Source: Shewanella corallii (GTDB taxonomy: Bacteria; Pseudomonadota; Gammaproteobacteria; Enterobacterales; Shewanellaceae). Taken from it: a DNA stretch of 64,000 bases. Position 1 is the first letter of the stretch. Each line of letters starts with the position of its first letter. The notes beneath the pieces were generated by a model. It was not told the DNA's origin, did no database searches, and saw only the letters and a list, made by a program, of their open reading frames with translations. Positions 7,874-16,660 of the stretch are shown here, piece by piece. The translations under genes and the position numbers were made by a program. The stretch covers positions 248,001-312,000 of the forward strand of contig NZ_JAKIKT010000003.1 of the NCBI RefSeq assembly GCF_023349125.1, written 5' to 3'.

Positions 7874-10030
7874 GTGAAAAAAATTACAACCACTTTATTC
7901 AACTGGTTAAACCAACCAAAACCCCTAGGTCACCTAGTAAATAAACCAGAAGATGGAACCTTCTTAACTTCTTCATTTTATATGCTAGAAGTAGATACAC
8001 GAATAATTAAAGGAAAGAAATTAAAGCTAGTAGTTTTGGGAAAAGACAATGTAACCTATTCTTTATCTTTGCATCTGAAACCAGACCAAATATGTAAGCG
8101 AATCATTTATCTACCAGTTTCATCAACGGTGAAAGTTAGGATCATCGAACTTTATCAGCCTTACCAGAACCTCAACGTTAATGCTGTGGTTTTGAAATGT
8201 CTGCTAGAGCGCTTCGCACTGAAGCGTATGACGCAAAAGTTAAGTCATAAGCATGGTAGAAAAATTCAACTTAAAGATCTGGGATTAGCGGATTTTATTG
8301 CCGCATATAACCAACTGTTCGAACATGAAGTATGCAGCATGACTCAATATCAACGCTGGATTACTGAGTCAGAGCCCAAGCTCTGGTCACGCACCAACCC
8401 GATAGAGTTGGCAGCACGAGATAATAGCCCCAGCTTTTCGATTGTGGTGCCGACCTATAATGCTAAGTCTGAGTGGCTAAACGCCTGTATCGAGTCGGTA
8501 CTGGCACAAAACTATAGCAAATGGCAATTAGTGGTGGTCGATGATGCATCCACTTGCGTCACCATCAAAGCCTGTTTAAATGAATGGCAGGCAAAGAGCA
8601 AAGCAGAACCGCGTATTCAAATTATTCAGCGGGATCTTAATGGTCACATCAGCGCCGCCACCAATACTGGTCTGAGCTATTGCACTGGAGACTATATATG
8701 CTTTTTAGATCATGACGATATGCTGTCGCCCCATGCATTGCATGAACTGGCAGATATCATCATCCAGTCACCGGATATCAAGCTGATATACAGTGATGAA
8801 GACCTGATGACAGAAGCCGGTGAGCGAGTCACGCCTCACTTCAAATCAGGCTGGAACCCCGAGCTGCTGCTGGCCCACAATTATCTGACCCACCTGTGCT
8901 GTTACCGTCGCACATTTGTCAATCAACTTGGCGGATTTGGCGTTAAAGTCAATGGTGCCCAGGATTATGATTTAGCTCTCAGAGCCAGTCGCGAACTGGA
9001 TGCCAGTGAAATACGGCACATCCCCAAGGTGCTGTACCACTGGCGCATGGTAGAGGGCTCCACTGCCACCAGCTCAGATGCCAAACCCTATACTGATAAA
9101 GCTGGCCTGAATGCGCTTAATGCGCACCTTGAGATGATTTGCCCGGGGGCTACCGCCGAATATACCGACAGAGCCCATTTTTACCGAGTACGCTGGCCGC
9201 TGCCAGCGGTATTGCCGAAAGTCGCGGTAATCATCCCTACCCGCAATGGCCTTGAGGTGCTCAAGCCCTGTATCGTCAGTTTGCTCAGTACTGACTACCA
9301 GAATATGGAAGTTGTCATTGTTGACAATGGCTCTGACGATGTCGACGCACTGGATTACCTGCATTCTCTCAAACATACCCCAGGCTTTAAGGTGATCCGG
9401 GATGACGGCGAATTTAATTATTCCCGCATCAATAACCTGGCTGCCGACAATACCGATGCTGAGCTACTTTGCCTGCTGAATAATGATACCGAAATCATCT
9501 CAGCCGATTGGCTCAAGGAGATGGTTACCCAGGCCATTCGACCTGAAGTGGGCTGCGTCGGAGCCAAACTCCTATACCCGGACGACACCATTCAGCATGC
9601 CGGTGTGGTATTGGGGCTGGGTGGTTATGCAGCTCACTCCCACAGAGGGATTGAACGCCATGCTCCCGGCTATTTTTGCCGCGCGCAGTTGCCGCAAAAT
9701 TTAAGTGCCGTGACCGCCGCCTGTTTGGTAGTCAAAAAATCCATTTACGATGAGGTTGGCGGCCTGACGGAAAGCTTCGAAGTGGCCTATAACGACGTGG
9801 ATTTTTGCCTTAAGGTAATGAAGGCTGGTTACCGCAACCTGTATACCCCTTATGCAGAGCTTTATCATCATGAGTCCAAGACCCGCGGGCAGGATACCAG
9901 CCCTGAAAAAAACGCACGTTTTGACCGGGAAAAGGCCAGACTAAGCCAATACTGGCAGCCCTGGCTGGACAATGATCCTTATTACAACCCTAACCTCACC
10001 CGCAGCAGAGAAGATTTCTCGATAGGGTGA
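7874..10030 (+). CDS. Two-domain GT2-type glycosyltransferase
   Basis: This 718-residue protein contains two family-2 glycosyltransferase domains. The first starts near residue 188 (FSIVVPTYNA), with VVDDAST and FLDHDDML as nucleotide- and metal-binding motifs. The second starts near 450 (VAVIIPTRNG), with VIVDNGSDD and LLNNDTEI, and ends with YNDVDFCLKVMKAGYRN. The first 180 residues are not recognised. Two active sites suggest it adds two sugars or makes an alternating backbone; rhamnose is a candidate given the rml genes. The start is GTG at 7874, with no strong ribosome binding site. GC rises through the gene from the AT-rich upstream segment to the genome norm. The next repeat block follows the stop directly. 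Confidence 0.9.
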   Translation: MKKITTTLFNWLNQPKPLGHLVNKPEDGTFLTSSFYMLEVDTRIIKGKKLKLVVLGKDNVTYSLSLHLKPDQICKRIIYLPVSSTVKVRIIELYQPYQNLNVNAVVLKCLLERFALKRMTQKLSHKHGRKIQLKDLGLADFIAAYNQLFEHEVCSMTQYQRWITESEPKLWSRTNPIELAARDNSPSFSIVVPTYNAKSEWLNACIESVLAQNYSKWQLVVVDDASTCVTIKACLNEWQAKSKAEPRIQIIQRDLNGHISAATNTGLSYCTGDYICFLDHDDMLSPHALHELADIIIQSPDIKLIYSDEDLMTEAGERVTPHFKSGWNPELLLAHNYLTHLCCYRRTFVNQLGGFGVKVNGAQDYDLALRASRELDASEIRHIPKVLYHWRMVEGSTATSSDAKPYTDKAGLNALNAHLEMICPGATAEYTDRAHFYRVRWPLPAVLPKVAVIIPTRNGLEVLKPCIVSLLSTDYQNMEVVIVDNGSDDVDALDYLHSLKHTPGFKVIRDDGEFNYSRINNLAADNTDAELLCLLNNDTEIISADWLKEMVTQAIRPEVGCVGAKLLYPDDTIQHAGVVLGLGGYAAHSHRGIERHAPGYFCRAQLPQNLSAVTAACLVVKKSIYDEVGGLTESFEVAYNDVDFCLKVMKAGYRNLYTPYAELYHHESKTRGQDTSPEKNARFDREKARLSQYWQPWLDNDPYYNPNLTRSREDFSIG

Positions 10031-10545
10031 GGGCGTCAGCGAAGCTGACTTCGAGAACAAGCCAGAAAGCAAGTACGAGCCTGCGGCTCTTCGAGGGCGC
10101 CGACAAGTCGGCTTCGAGAAAAAGCAAAAAATCAGGACGCTGCGCTGCGAGAAAGCGAGAAAAAGCAGAAAACGAGGACGCTTCGCTTCGAGAAAATGCT
10201 GAAAGCGTTCAAGCTTTGCCCTCCGAGCAACGAAGTTGCGCCCTCGCCTTCTCGAAGGCCGCAGGCCGACCTCGAAGTAAGCAAAGCGAACGATCTCGAC
10301 GCAATGCAGTTGCGCCCTCGCCTTCTCGAAGGCCACAGGCCGTCCTCGAAGTAAGCGAAGCGAACGATCTCGACGCAATGCAGTTGCGCCCTCGCCTTCT
10401 CGAAGGCCGCAGACCGACCTCGAAGTAAGCGAGGCGAACGATCTCGACGCAATGCAGTTGCGCCCTCGCTTTCTCGAAGGCCACAGGCCGTCCTCGAAGT
10501 GAGTGAAATGAACGACCTTGAAGCGATGAAGTCGCGTACAAATTT
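10031..10545 (+). repeat. Intergenic mini-hairpin repeat block 4 (longest)
   Basis: It begins five bases after the glycosyltransferase stop with GTCAGC-GAA-GCTGAC (10035-10049), nearly identical to the opening of block 1. AGCC-TGC-GGCT, GCCGAC-AA-GTCGGC and several GACGCTGCGC / GACGCTTCGC elements follow. The switch core AAGCTTTGCCCTCCGAGC begins at 10211 and is followed by CAACGAAGTTG and a four-copy 74-bp tandem array. The block ends about 50 bases before the start of the next sulfotransferase. Confidence 0.9.
10257..10545 (+). repeat. 74-bp tandem repeat array inside block 4
   Basis: GGCC hairpins occur at 10257, 10331, 10405 and 10479, exactly 74 bases apart. Their forms vary (GGCCGCAGGCC, GGCCACAGGCC, GGCCGCAGACC). 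Units share GAAGTAAGCGAAGCGAACGA and the palindrome-like CAATGCAGTTG. The last unit is degenerate (GACCTTGAAGCGATGAAGTC). The period differs from the 78 bp of block 2, so each array probably expanded on its own. Confidence 0.9.
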
Positions 10546-10593
10546 TTCTATTTTTATTATGCCCAGTTGGGCTATTTCCCTAGGTTATCCATT

Positions 10594-11706
10594 GTGAATG
10601 TTTCAAAGTTAAAACTACTTAAGCGGATACCCAAGCAGCTTAATCAAGCGCTTGGGTACGCATTTGGTGATGATAAATACATTGGCCGGGTGGAGACGCC
10701 CTTCTCCCATATAGTTAAAGGCTGGGCCGGTTGTAAGCAAACCGCAAACCCAGTGTGGGTGAAAATATCAAAAGGTGAAGAAGTTCAGGTGGTGTTGGCC
10801 AATGAACCAAGATCAGATGTACTACAGGGCAAGCAACTTTCAAATGCCAATTGCGGCTTTTGCGCAGTGTTCTCCAACAACAACCAAGCTATGGCTATTG
10901 TTGAGGTGATGTTGGCTGGACCGACTCTGTCTATAGCCAAACCTAATTATCAAGGCCGCAAACTGTTTTTTATTCACATTCCCAAGACGGCTGGCAGCAG
11001 TGTCAACAGTAACATTCAGGCACAACTGCAGGACAATCCAGGATTCACTCATGCAGAGGGGATGAAGAATGATTGGCATCACATGATCGAAGCACCTTAT
11101 GTGTCCGGCCACATTCGCTTTACCGACTACCTTAAACACTTTTCCTATGGCGACTTCATCACGCTGGCCTTCTTCAGAGAACCGTTCAGTCACCTGAAAT
11201 CTCATCTCAACTGGGTTTGCCACCTCAGTGAACCAGAAAAGGTGGAGTTTTTTAACAATCATAGCGAAGTCGTCAAGCAAATCAGCCGTAACCTGTTCGC
11301 TAAAGACTTTTGCGCACCATCCACCTGGGCTGCTTTTGCCGATGAAATGAAACCAAGAGAGTACGGTTTATTTGATAACCCTCAGGTCAGGTACCTGGCA
11401 GATATCGCGCCAAACCAGAAAGTCACCACAGCGCATTTAACCCAGGCGCTGAACAGACTTGAATCGTTGCATTTGGTTGGTCTGGCCGAAGAGTTTGACA
11501 GCTCGATGCAACTTGTATTTTCAGCGATGGGGTTAGGCCAGCCAGTCAATGAGTTCAAATCAGAGAATATCAATCGCTTTGACTATGGCGCAGATTTCAG
11601 CAGTCCTGAAATCAGGGAACACCTGACCCCTTTGGTTCAGTATGATCAGTTACTGTACGCAGCGGCAAAACAAAAGTTCAGCCAGCAACAGATCATCTTT
11701 GGTTAA
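10594..11706 (+). CDS. Sulfotransferase, Sulfotransfer_2-like, with N-terminal GWA beta domain
   Basis: From the GTG at 10594 the protein is 370 residues. The segment FFIHIPKTAGSSVNSNI (about residues 126-142) holds IPKTAGSS, the PAPS-binding loop of the Golgi-type/Sulfotransfer_2 carbohydrate sulfotransferases. LAFFREPFSHLKSHLNW fits the second PAPS motif. Before it, residues 30-110 contain HIVKGWAG followed by beta-rich sequence, like the C-terminal domain of the 18.1-kb sulfotransferase. A TTG at 10567 is in frame and would add nine residues, but it lies at the edge of repeat-derived sequence. The stop is 11 bases before the permease, so the two are probably co-transcribed. The predicted role is sulfation of the capsule. 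Confidence 0.85.
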   Translation: MNVSKLKLLKRIPKQLNQALGYAFGDDKYIGRVETPFSHIVKGWAGCKQTANPVWVKISKGEEVQVVLANEPRSDVLQGKQLSNANCGFCAVFSNNNQAMAIVEVMLAGPTLSIAKPNYQGRKLFFIHIPKTAGSSVNSNIQAQLQDNPGFTHAEGMKNDWHHMIEAPYVSGHIRFTDYLKHFSYGDFITLAFFREPFSHLKSHLNWVCHLSEPEKVEFFNNHSEVVKQISRNLFAKDFCAPSTWAAFADEMKPREYGLFDNPQVRYLADIAPNQKVTTAHLTQALNRLESLHLVGLAEEFDSSMQLVFSAMGLGQPVNEFKSENINRFDYGADFSSPEIREHLTPLVQYDQLLYAAAKQKFSQQQIIFG

Positions 11707-11717
11707 GGGGCAAATAT

Positions 11718-13478
11718 ATGTCCTCTTTAATCATCGTCTCAGGTGTGTTGGTTAGTGTATTGATTGCCTCACTGCTTAACCTTCTTAGTCCGGCAAAACT
11801 ATTTATGATAGGTGCGGCTACACTGATGTTAAGTGGCGTCTTGTCAACTCAACAGGCGCTTGGGGGGTTCGCCAATGCAGGTATATTCACCATTGCGGCA
11901 CTTTATGTGGTCGTGGCGGGTTTAAGAGAGTCTGGGGCAACGCTGCTGATCCGTCGCTATTTGGTGGGGCAACCAAGCTCCCCGGGACAATTGGTCAACA
12001 GGATCTTGCCCGTAACCTCTATGCTCAGCGCTGTAGTGAACAACACCCCCGTTGTTGCCATGTTTACCAGCCTGACTCAAAGCATGAGTAAACGCTTCAA
12101 TATTCAGCTGTCCCATGTATTACTCCCCATCAGCTATGCCTCAATTCTTGGTGGTTTGTGCACCCTGATTGGCACCAGTACCAATCTGGTCGTTGATGAT
12201 CTGATGCGAGACGCGCTGGGCCATGGGTTTAGTCTGTTTGAATTGAGCTGGGTCGGGGTTCCTTTAACCATACTGGGACTCGTTTACCTTAAGTACGCCA
12301 CTCCCCTGCTTATGCCGCAACGACATGGTACCCGTGAGCAATTTGAAGAGACACGTGAATATTTGGTGGAGATGCAGGTTGCAGGCAACAGTGAATTGGT
12401 GGGGAAAGATCTCAAAAGCGCGGGCCTGCGAAACTTGCCCGGGTTATTCCTGGTAGAAATCATCCGTAATGAGCACCCTATTACTGCAATTGATACCAAT
12501 ACAATGATTGAGGCACATGATCTTTTGGTATTTGCCGGAAACCCTGACTCGGTATTTGAACTACAGAATATTCATGGCCTCAGTTTATCTAATCAACAAA
12601 GGTTTAAGTTGAATGCTCATCATACCGAGCGACGACTTTTTGAAGTTGTGCTATCACAATCAAACCCTATGGTTGGCAGCACGCTTAAAAAATCACGTTT
12701 TCGCCACCAATACAATGCAGTAGTGCTAAGTATATCCCGTCAGGGGCAACGGTTGAGTGGTAAACCTGGCGAACTTGAACTGCAAGCCGGTGACACCTTA
12801 CTGATTGAAGCGCAAAAAGGTTTTTTGTTCCGTTACCGATACAGCCGGGACTTCTTATTGGTCAGCAAACTCAACAATGGATTGCAGGTAGACAGCAGCA
12901 AAGCGGGAGTTACTCTTGGCATTTTCGTCACCATGATTGTGGCTTCAGGCTCTGGTGTTTTGCCTATTTTCCACAGTGCGTTGCTGGCCGCTGCAGCTAT
13001 GTTGGTTTGCCGATGTATCAGCTTTGAGGATGCTGGCAAAAGCATTGACTATCAGGTTCTGATTGTTATTGCCTGTGCATTTGCGTTGGGACAAGGAGTT
13101 CAGGTTTCAGGACTTGCGGAGACACTATCTGGCGGCTTGTTGCAATACGCAACCACCCCTTTGCTGGCGTTGGTAGCCATTTATTTTTCGACACAGCTTT
13201 TGACTGAGATGATCACCAATAATGCCGCTGCCATCATCATGTTCCCGGTGGCACTATCAACTGCGTCCAGCCTGGACACGAATGTAGCGCCCTTTGCCGT
13301 TGCTGTTATGGTTGCAGCATCAGCCAGCTTTATTACGCCCACAGGCTATCAAACCAATCTTATGGTCATGGGGCCGGGAGGTTACAAGTATTTGGATTAC
13401 GTAAAACTTGGGCTCCCCTTGAGCACTTTGGTCGCCATAGTGTCACTGACACTTATCCCCATGGTTTGGGGGTTTTAA
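11718..13478 (+). CDS. SLC13/DASS-type permease with two RCK_C domains, probable sulfate transporter
   Basis: This 586-residue inner-membrane protein has N- and C-terminal blocks of hydrophobic helices around a soluble centre. The two DASS repeats are marked by NNTPVV and IGTSTNLVV in the first half, and by ITNNAAAIIMFP and TPTGYQTNLMV in the second. The centre (about residues 215-385) holds two TrkA-C/RCK_C-like domains, a layout seen in bacterial and algal sulfate permeases of this family. Substrate is inferred from position: it sits immediately before the PAPS genes and after a sulfotransferase. C4-dicarboxylate or another anion cannot be excluded from sequence alone. Start ATG 11718 has AAGGGG eight bases upstream. 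Repeat block 5 follows the stop. Confidence 0.85.
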   Translation: MSSLIIVSGVLVSVLIASLLNLLSPAKLFMIGAATLMLSGVLSTQQALGGFANAGIFTIAALYVVVAGLRESGATLLIRRYLVGQPSSPGQLVNRILPVTSMLSAVVNNTPVVAMFTSLTQSMSKRFNIQLSHVLLPISYASILGGLCTLIGTSTNLVVDDLMRDALGHGFSLFELSWVGVPLTILGLVYLKYATPLLMPQRHGTREQFEETREYLVEMQVAGNSELVGKDLKSAGLRNLPGLFLVEIIRNEHPITAIDTNTMIEAHDLLVFAGNPDSVFELQNIHGLSLSNQQRFKLNAHHTERRLFEVVLSQSNPMVGSTLKKSRFRHQYNAVVLSISRQGQRLSGKPGELELQAGDTLLIEAQKGFLFRYRYSRDFLLVSKLNNGLQVDSSKAGVTLGIFVTMIVASGSGVLPIFHSALLAAAAMLVCRCISFEDAGKSIDYQVLIVIACAFALGQGVQVSGLAETLSGGLLQYATTPLLALVAIYFSTQLLTEMITNNAAAIIMFPVALSTASSLDTNVAPFAVAVMVAASASFITPTGYQTNLMVMGPGGYKYLDYVKLGLPLSTLVAIVSLTLIPMVWGF

Positions 13479-13484
13479 TAACGT

Positions 13485-13838
13485 TAGAGCGCCTGCAAAG
13501 CAGGCTGCGAGGTACGAGGGCGCTTCGCTTCGAGACAACGAGGGCAAGCCTTCGGCTTTTCGAGGACGCCGACATGTCGGCTTCGAGAAAAAAAGAGGAC
13601 GCTCCGCTGCGAGACAGAGAGTACGAGCCTATGGCTCTCCGAGGACGCTTCGCTGAGAGAAAAGGCTGAGAGCGTTCAAGCTTTGCCCTCAAAGCAACGC
13701 AGTTGCGCCCTCGCTTTCTCGAAGGCCGTAGGCCGATCTCGCAGTGAGCGAAGCGAACGTCCTCGAAACAACGACATTGCGCCCTCGCCTCTAGTAGGCC
13801 AAAGGCCGACCTCGAAGTGAACGTAGCGAACGCTCCCT
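13485..13838 (+). repeat. Intergenic mini-hairpin repeat block 5
   Basis: It opens with GCCTGC-AAA-GCAGGC at 13491-13505, a different sequence but the same hairpin shape as the opening of blocks 1 and 4. AGCC-TTC-GGCT, GCCGAC-AT-GTCGGC and AGCC-TAT-GGCT follow. The core AAGCTTTGCCCTCAAAGC begins at 13678, then CAACGCAGTTG. GGCC hairpins are at 13724 and 13797, 73 bases apart. It separates the permease from cysC. Confidence 0.87.
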
Positions 13839-13867
13839 GAAAAGCATTTTTATACTGAGATACAACC

Positions 13868-14482
13868 ATGAATAACGAAAACATTGTTTGGCACCAGCAT
13901 GTGGTGAACCAGCAAACTCGCAGTGAGCTGAAAAAACAAAAGCCCTGCTTATTGTGGTTTACCGGACTGAGTGGTTCAGGTAAGTCCACCATTGCCGGAC
14001 GAGTGGAAACTCTGTTGGCAAAGCTGAGTTGCCACACTTATCTACTGGATGGTGACAACATTCGCCACCGTTTGTGTGCTGATTTAGGGTTCAGTGATTC
14101 CGATAGAGTGGAAAATATTCGACGTATTGGTGAAGTGAGCCACCTAATGGTCGATGCAGGCTTAATCGTGTTATCAGCTTTTATCTCCCCTTTTACTGCC
14201 AATCGAAAAATGGTCAGAGACATGCTCAAACATGGGGAATTTATTGAGGTATTTATCGACACTCCTTTGGACGAATGTGAAAAACGAGACCCAAAGGGAC
14301 TTTATAAAAAAGCCAGAGCCGGAGAAATAAAAGACTTTACCGGCATTGACTCGCCTTATGAGGCACCAGTTAACCCTGAACTCAGAATTGTGAATCACAA
14401 CATCGACATTGATACCGCCGCAAAGCAGGTCGTCGATTATCTGAGACAACACGGTTACATCCCAGGAAGGAGTATAAATTGA
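13868..14482 (+). CDS. cysC: Adenylyl-sulfate (APS) kinase
   Basis: CysC phosphorylates APS to PAPS, the sulfate donor of sulfotransferases. At 204 residues it is the usual length. The P-loop GLSGSGKST is at residues 33-41, followed by [22 protein letters not shown] and the FISPFTANR loop that contacts APS. The gene is separate, not fused to cysN. Its stop overlaps the start of cysQ. Placement next to the phosphatase that removes PAP, and among sulfotransferases, points to PAPS production for sulfation; a role in cysteine biosynthesis is also possible. Confidence 0.97.
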   Translation: MNNENIVWHQHVVNQQTRSELKKQKPCLLWFTGLSGSGKSTIAGRVETLLAKLSCHTYLLDGDNIRHRLCADLGFSDSDRVENIRRIGEVSHLMVDAGLIVLSAFISPFTANRKMVRDMLKHGEFIEVFIDTPLDECEKRDPKGLYKKARAGEIKDFTGIDSPYEAPVNPELRIVNHNIDIDTAAKQVVDYLRQHGYIPGRSIN

Positions 14483-15288
14483 ACCAACTGTTAAACCAGG
14501 CAATAAGCGTCGCAGTTAAAGCCGGTGAAGCCATTATGGCTATTTATGACACAGACTTCGCCCAGTACGAAAAACAGGATTCCAGTCCACTGACAGAAGC
14601 AGATCTCGCGTCACACCGAATGATTATTGACGGACTGTCAAACTTCAGCGATCTGCCTGTTCTCTCAGAAGAATCATCAGAAGCTGAGATGGATTGGGAT
14701 ATCCGCAGACAATGGCAAAAGTACTGGTTAATCGATCCTCTGGATGGCACCAAAGAGTTCATCAACAAAAATGGCGAGTTCACCGTCAATATCGCTCTGA
14801 TTGAAAATGGTAAGTCTATTTTGGGGGTTGTTTACTGCCCTGCCATAGGACGCTTGTATTACGGTGCTCAGGGTATTGGTGCTTATAAAGTCGAAAATGG
14901 CCAACAAGCCAGTCCGATTCAAGTCGCCGCCAACCCAATAGATAAACAGAGCTGGAAAATTGTCGGCAGCCGTCGCCACGGCATCGAAACACTTAACCAA
15001 TTTGCTTCAGCATTGGGTGACGTTGAGCCCGTGTCTATGGGCTCTTCGTTGAAGCTTTGTCTTGTTGCTGAAGGAGCCGCACATCTTTACCCGAGACTGG
15101 CACCAACTTGTGAGTGGGATACTGCTGCAGCTCAAGCCATTGTAGAGCAAGCCGGTGGTCAGGTCCTGAAGCCTGACCTGTCTCCATTGGAGTACGGCCG
15201 CAAACAAGAACTGCTGAATCCATTTTTCATTGTCTGCAATCGTGCAGACGAGCGCTGGACGCGCACTTTTACCGAATTAAGCAACTAA
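14479..15288 (+). CDS. cysQ: 3'(2'),5'-bisphosphate nucleotidase
   Basis: CysQ hydrolyses PAP, the by-product and inhibitor of sulfotransferases, to AMP, and can also act on PAPS. The 269-residue protein belongs to the inositol-monophosphatase fold: the metal-binding [13 protein letters not shown] motif (about residues 76-88) and the C-terminal [17 protein letters not shown] are both present. The start is TTG at 14479, overlapping the cysC stop, and is supported by AGGAAGGAG at 14465-14473. Only nine bases separate it from cysD. Coupling to cysC suits a module that makes PAPS and removes PAP. Confidence 0.95.
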   Translation: MNQLLNQAISVAVKAGEAIMAIYDTDFAQYEKQDSSPLTEADLASHRMIIDGLSNFSDLPVLSEESSEAEMDWDIRRQWQKYWLIDPLDGTKEFINKNGEFTVNIALIENGKSILGVVYCPAIGRLYYGAQGIGAYKVENGQQASPIQVAANPIDKQSWKIVGSRRHGIETLNQFASALGDVEPVSMGSSLKLCLVAEGAAHLYPRLAPTCEWDTAAAQAIVEQAGGQVLKPDLSPLEYGRKQELLNPFFIVCNRADERWTRTFTELSN

Positions 15289-15297
15289 GAAATACTG

Positions 15298-16224
15298 ATG
15301 GAATCTATTATGAGATTGACACCTGAACGCCTTACTCACCTGCAACAACTTGAAGCGGAAAGCATTCATATTATCCGTGAAGTTGCTGCCGAGTTTGACA
15401 ACCCTGTAATGCTTTACTCCATCGGTAAAGATTCTGCTGTCATGCTGCACTTGGCCGCAAAAGCATTTTATCCAGGTACTCCTCCTTTCCCTTTGATGCA
15501 TGTAGACACTACCTGGAAGTTTAAAGAAATGATTACTTTTCGCGACCGCATGGCAGCCAAGCTGGGGATGGAGTTGATTGTTCATACCAACCCCGAAGGT
15601 GTGGAGCAAGGTATCGGCCCCTTCAGCCATGGCAGCGCGGTTCACACCGACGTGATGAAAACTCAGGCCCTGAAGCAAGCTCTGGATAAATATGGTTTTG
15701 ATGCGGCTTTTGGCGGTGCTCGCCGCGATGAAGAAAAATCCCGGGCCAAAGAGCGCGTTTATTCTTTCCGTGACAAACATCATCGCTGGGATCCTAAGAA
15801 CCAACGCCCTGAATTGTGGAACACATATAACAGTCGTGTTCACAAAGGTGAAAGCATTAGGGTATTCCCGCTGTCAAACTGGACTGAGCTTGATATCTGG
15901 CAATATATCTACAAAGAAAACATTGAGATTGTTCCTTTGTACTTCGCCGCAACGCGTCCTGTAGTGGACCGTGATGGAATGTTGATCATGGTTGACGACG
16001 AGCGTATGCCAATCGCACAGCACGAACAGATCGAAGAACGTATGGTTCGCTTTAGAACACTTGGCTGCTATCCGCTGACTGGCGCAGTGGAATCCAGTGC
16101 AGATACTCTACCGGAAATTATTCAAGAGATGCTGCTCACCACGACGTCTGAACGCCAGGGCCGCGCCATCGATCACGACACCGCAGGCTCGATGGAAAAG
16201 AAAAAGATGGAAGGTTATTTCTAA
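15298..16224 (+). CDS. cysD: Sulfate adenylyltransferase subunit 2 (ATP-sulfurylase, CysD)
   Basis: CysD forms APS from sulfate and ATP, driven by the GTPase CysN. The 308-residue protein has the PP-loop motif [14 protein letters not shown] (about residues 40-53), then [23 protein letters not shown] and the C-terminal [13 protein letters not shown]. The ATG at 15298 is used here; a second ATG at 15310 gives MRLTPERL and is an alternative start. It follows cysQ by nine bases. The normal partner cysN comes next but is separated by a 436-bp gap filled by repeat block 6, which is unusual for this tightly coupled pair. Confidence 0.97.
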   Translation: MESIMRLTPERLTHLQQLEAESIHIIREVAAEFDNPVMLYSIGKDSAVMLHLAAKAFYPGTPPFPLMHVDTTWKFKEMITFRDRMAAKLGMELIVHTNPEGVEQGIGPFSHGSAVHTDVMKTQALKQALDKYGFDAAFGGARRDEEKSRAKERVYSFRDKHHRWDPKNQRPELWNTYNSRVHKGESIRVFPLSNWTELDIWQYIYKENIEIVPLYFAATRPVVDRDGMLIMVDDERMPIAQHEQIEERMVRFRTLGCYPLTGAVESSADTLPEIIQEMLLTTTSERQGRAIDHDTAGSMEKKKMEGYF

Positions 16225-16230
16225 AGCATT

Positions 16231-16640
16231 AAGGATTAGGGCGCTTCGCTGCGAGCAAAGAAAGAAACGAGGACGCTGCGCGTTGAGTACGGGAACAAGT
16301 TCCCTTCGAGAAAGCGAGAAGAGCAGGACGCTTTGCTTCGAGAAAAAGCAGAAAACGAGAAAGCGAGAAAGCGAGAAAGCGAGAAAAAAGCTTCACCCTC
16401 GCAGCAACGAAGTTGCGCCCTCGCCTCTCGAAGGCCAACGGCCGACCTCGAAGTGAGCGAAGCGAACGCCTCGCTTTCTCGAACCAACGCAGTTGTCCCT
16501 CGATTTCTCGATGTGAGTGAAACGAACGCTCTCGTAGCAAATCTCCGATTTGCGCCCTCACTTTCTCGAAGGCCAACGGCCGACCTCGAAGTGAGCAAAG
16601 CGAACGACCTTAAAACAAATTTTGGCCACAGGCCGCAAAA
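16231..16640 (+). repeat. Intergenic mini-hairpin repeat block 6 between cysD and cysN
   Basis: The left half contains GGGAAC-AA-GTTCCC (16291-16304), matching the GGGAGC-AA-GCTCCC slot of block 1 with paired changes. A four-copy 8-bp tandem CGAGAAAG lies at 16356-16387. The core AAGCTTCACCCTCGCAGC starts at 16388, followed by CAACGAAGTTG. GGCCAACGGCC hairpins lie at 16433 and 16571, with AAATCTCCGATTT between them. CTCGCTTTCTCG at 16470-16481 is the exact complement of the left-half tandem, so a long-range stem across the block is possible. A final GGCCACAGGCC is at 16624-16634. Confidence 0.9.
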
Positions 16641-16660
16641 CAGCATTATTAGGTATAAAA

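Noticed and set aside
10027..10541. Several overlapping frames on both strands in block 4
   Set aside because: Low-stop, arginine-rich frames produced by repeat sequence; they overlap each other on both strands.
16622..16660. TTG start extending CysN by 13 residues
   Set aside because: The added codons are repeat-block sequence, and the ATG at 16661 matches the family N terminus.
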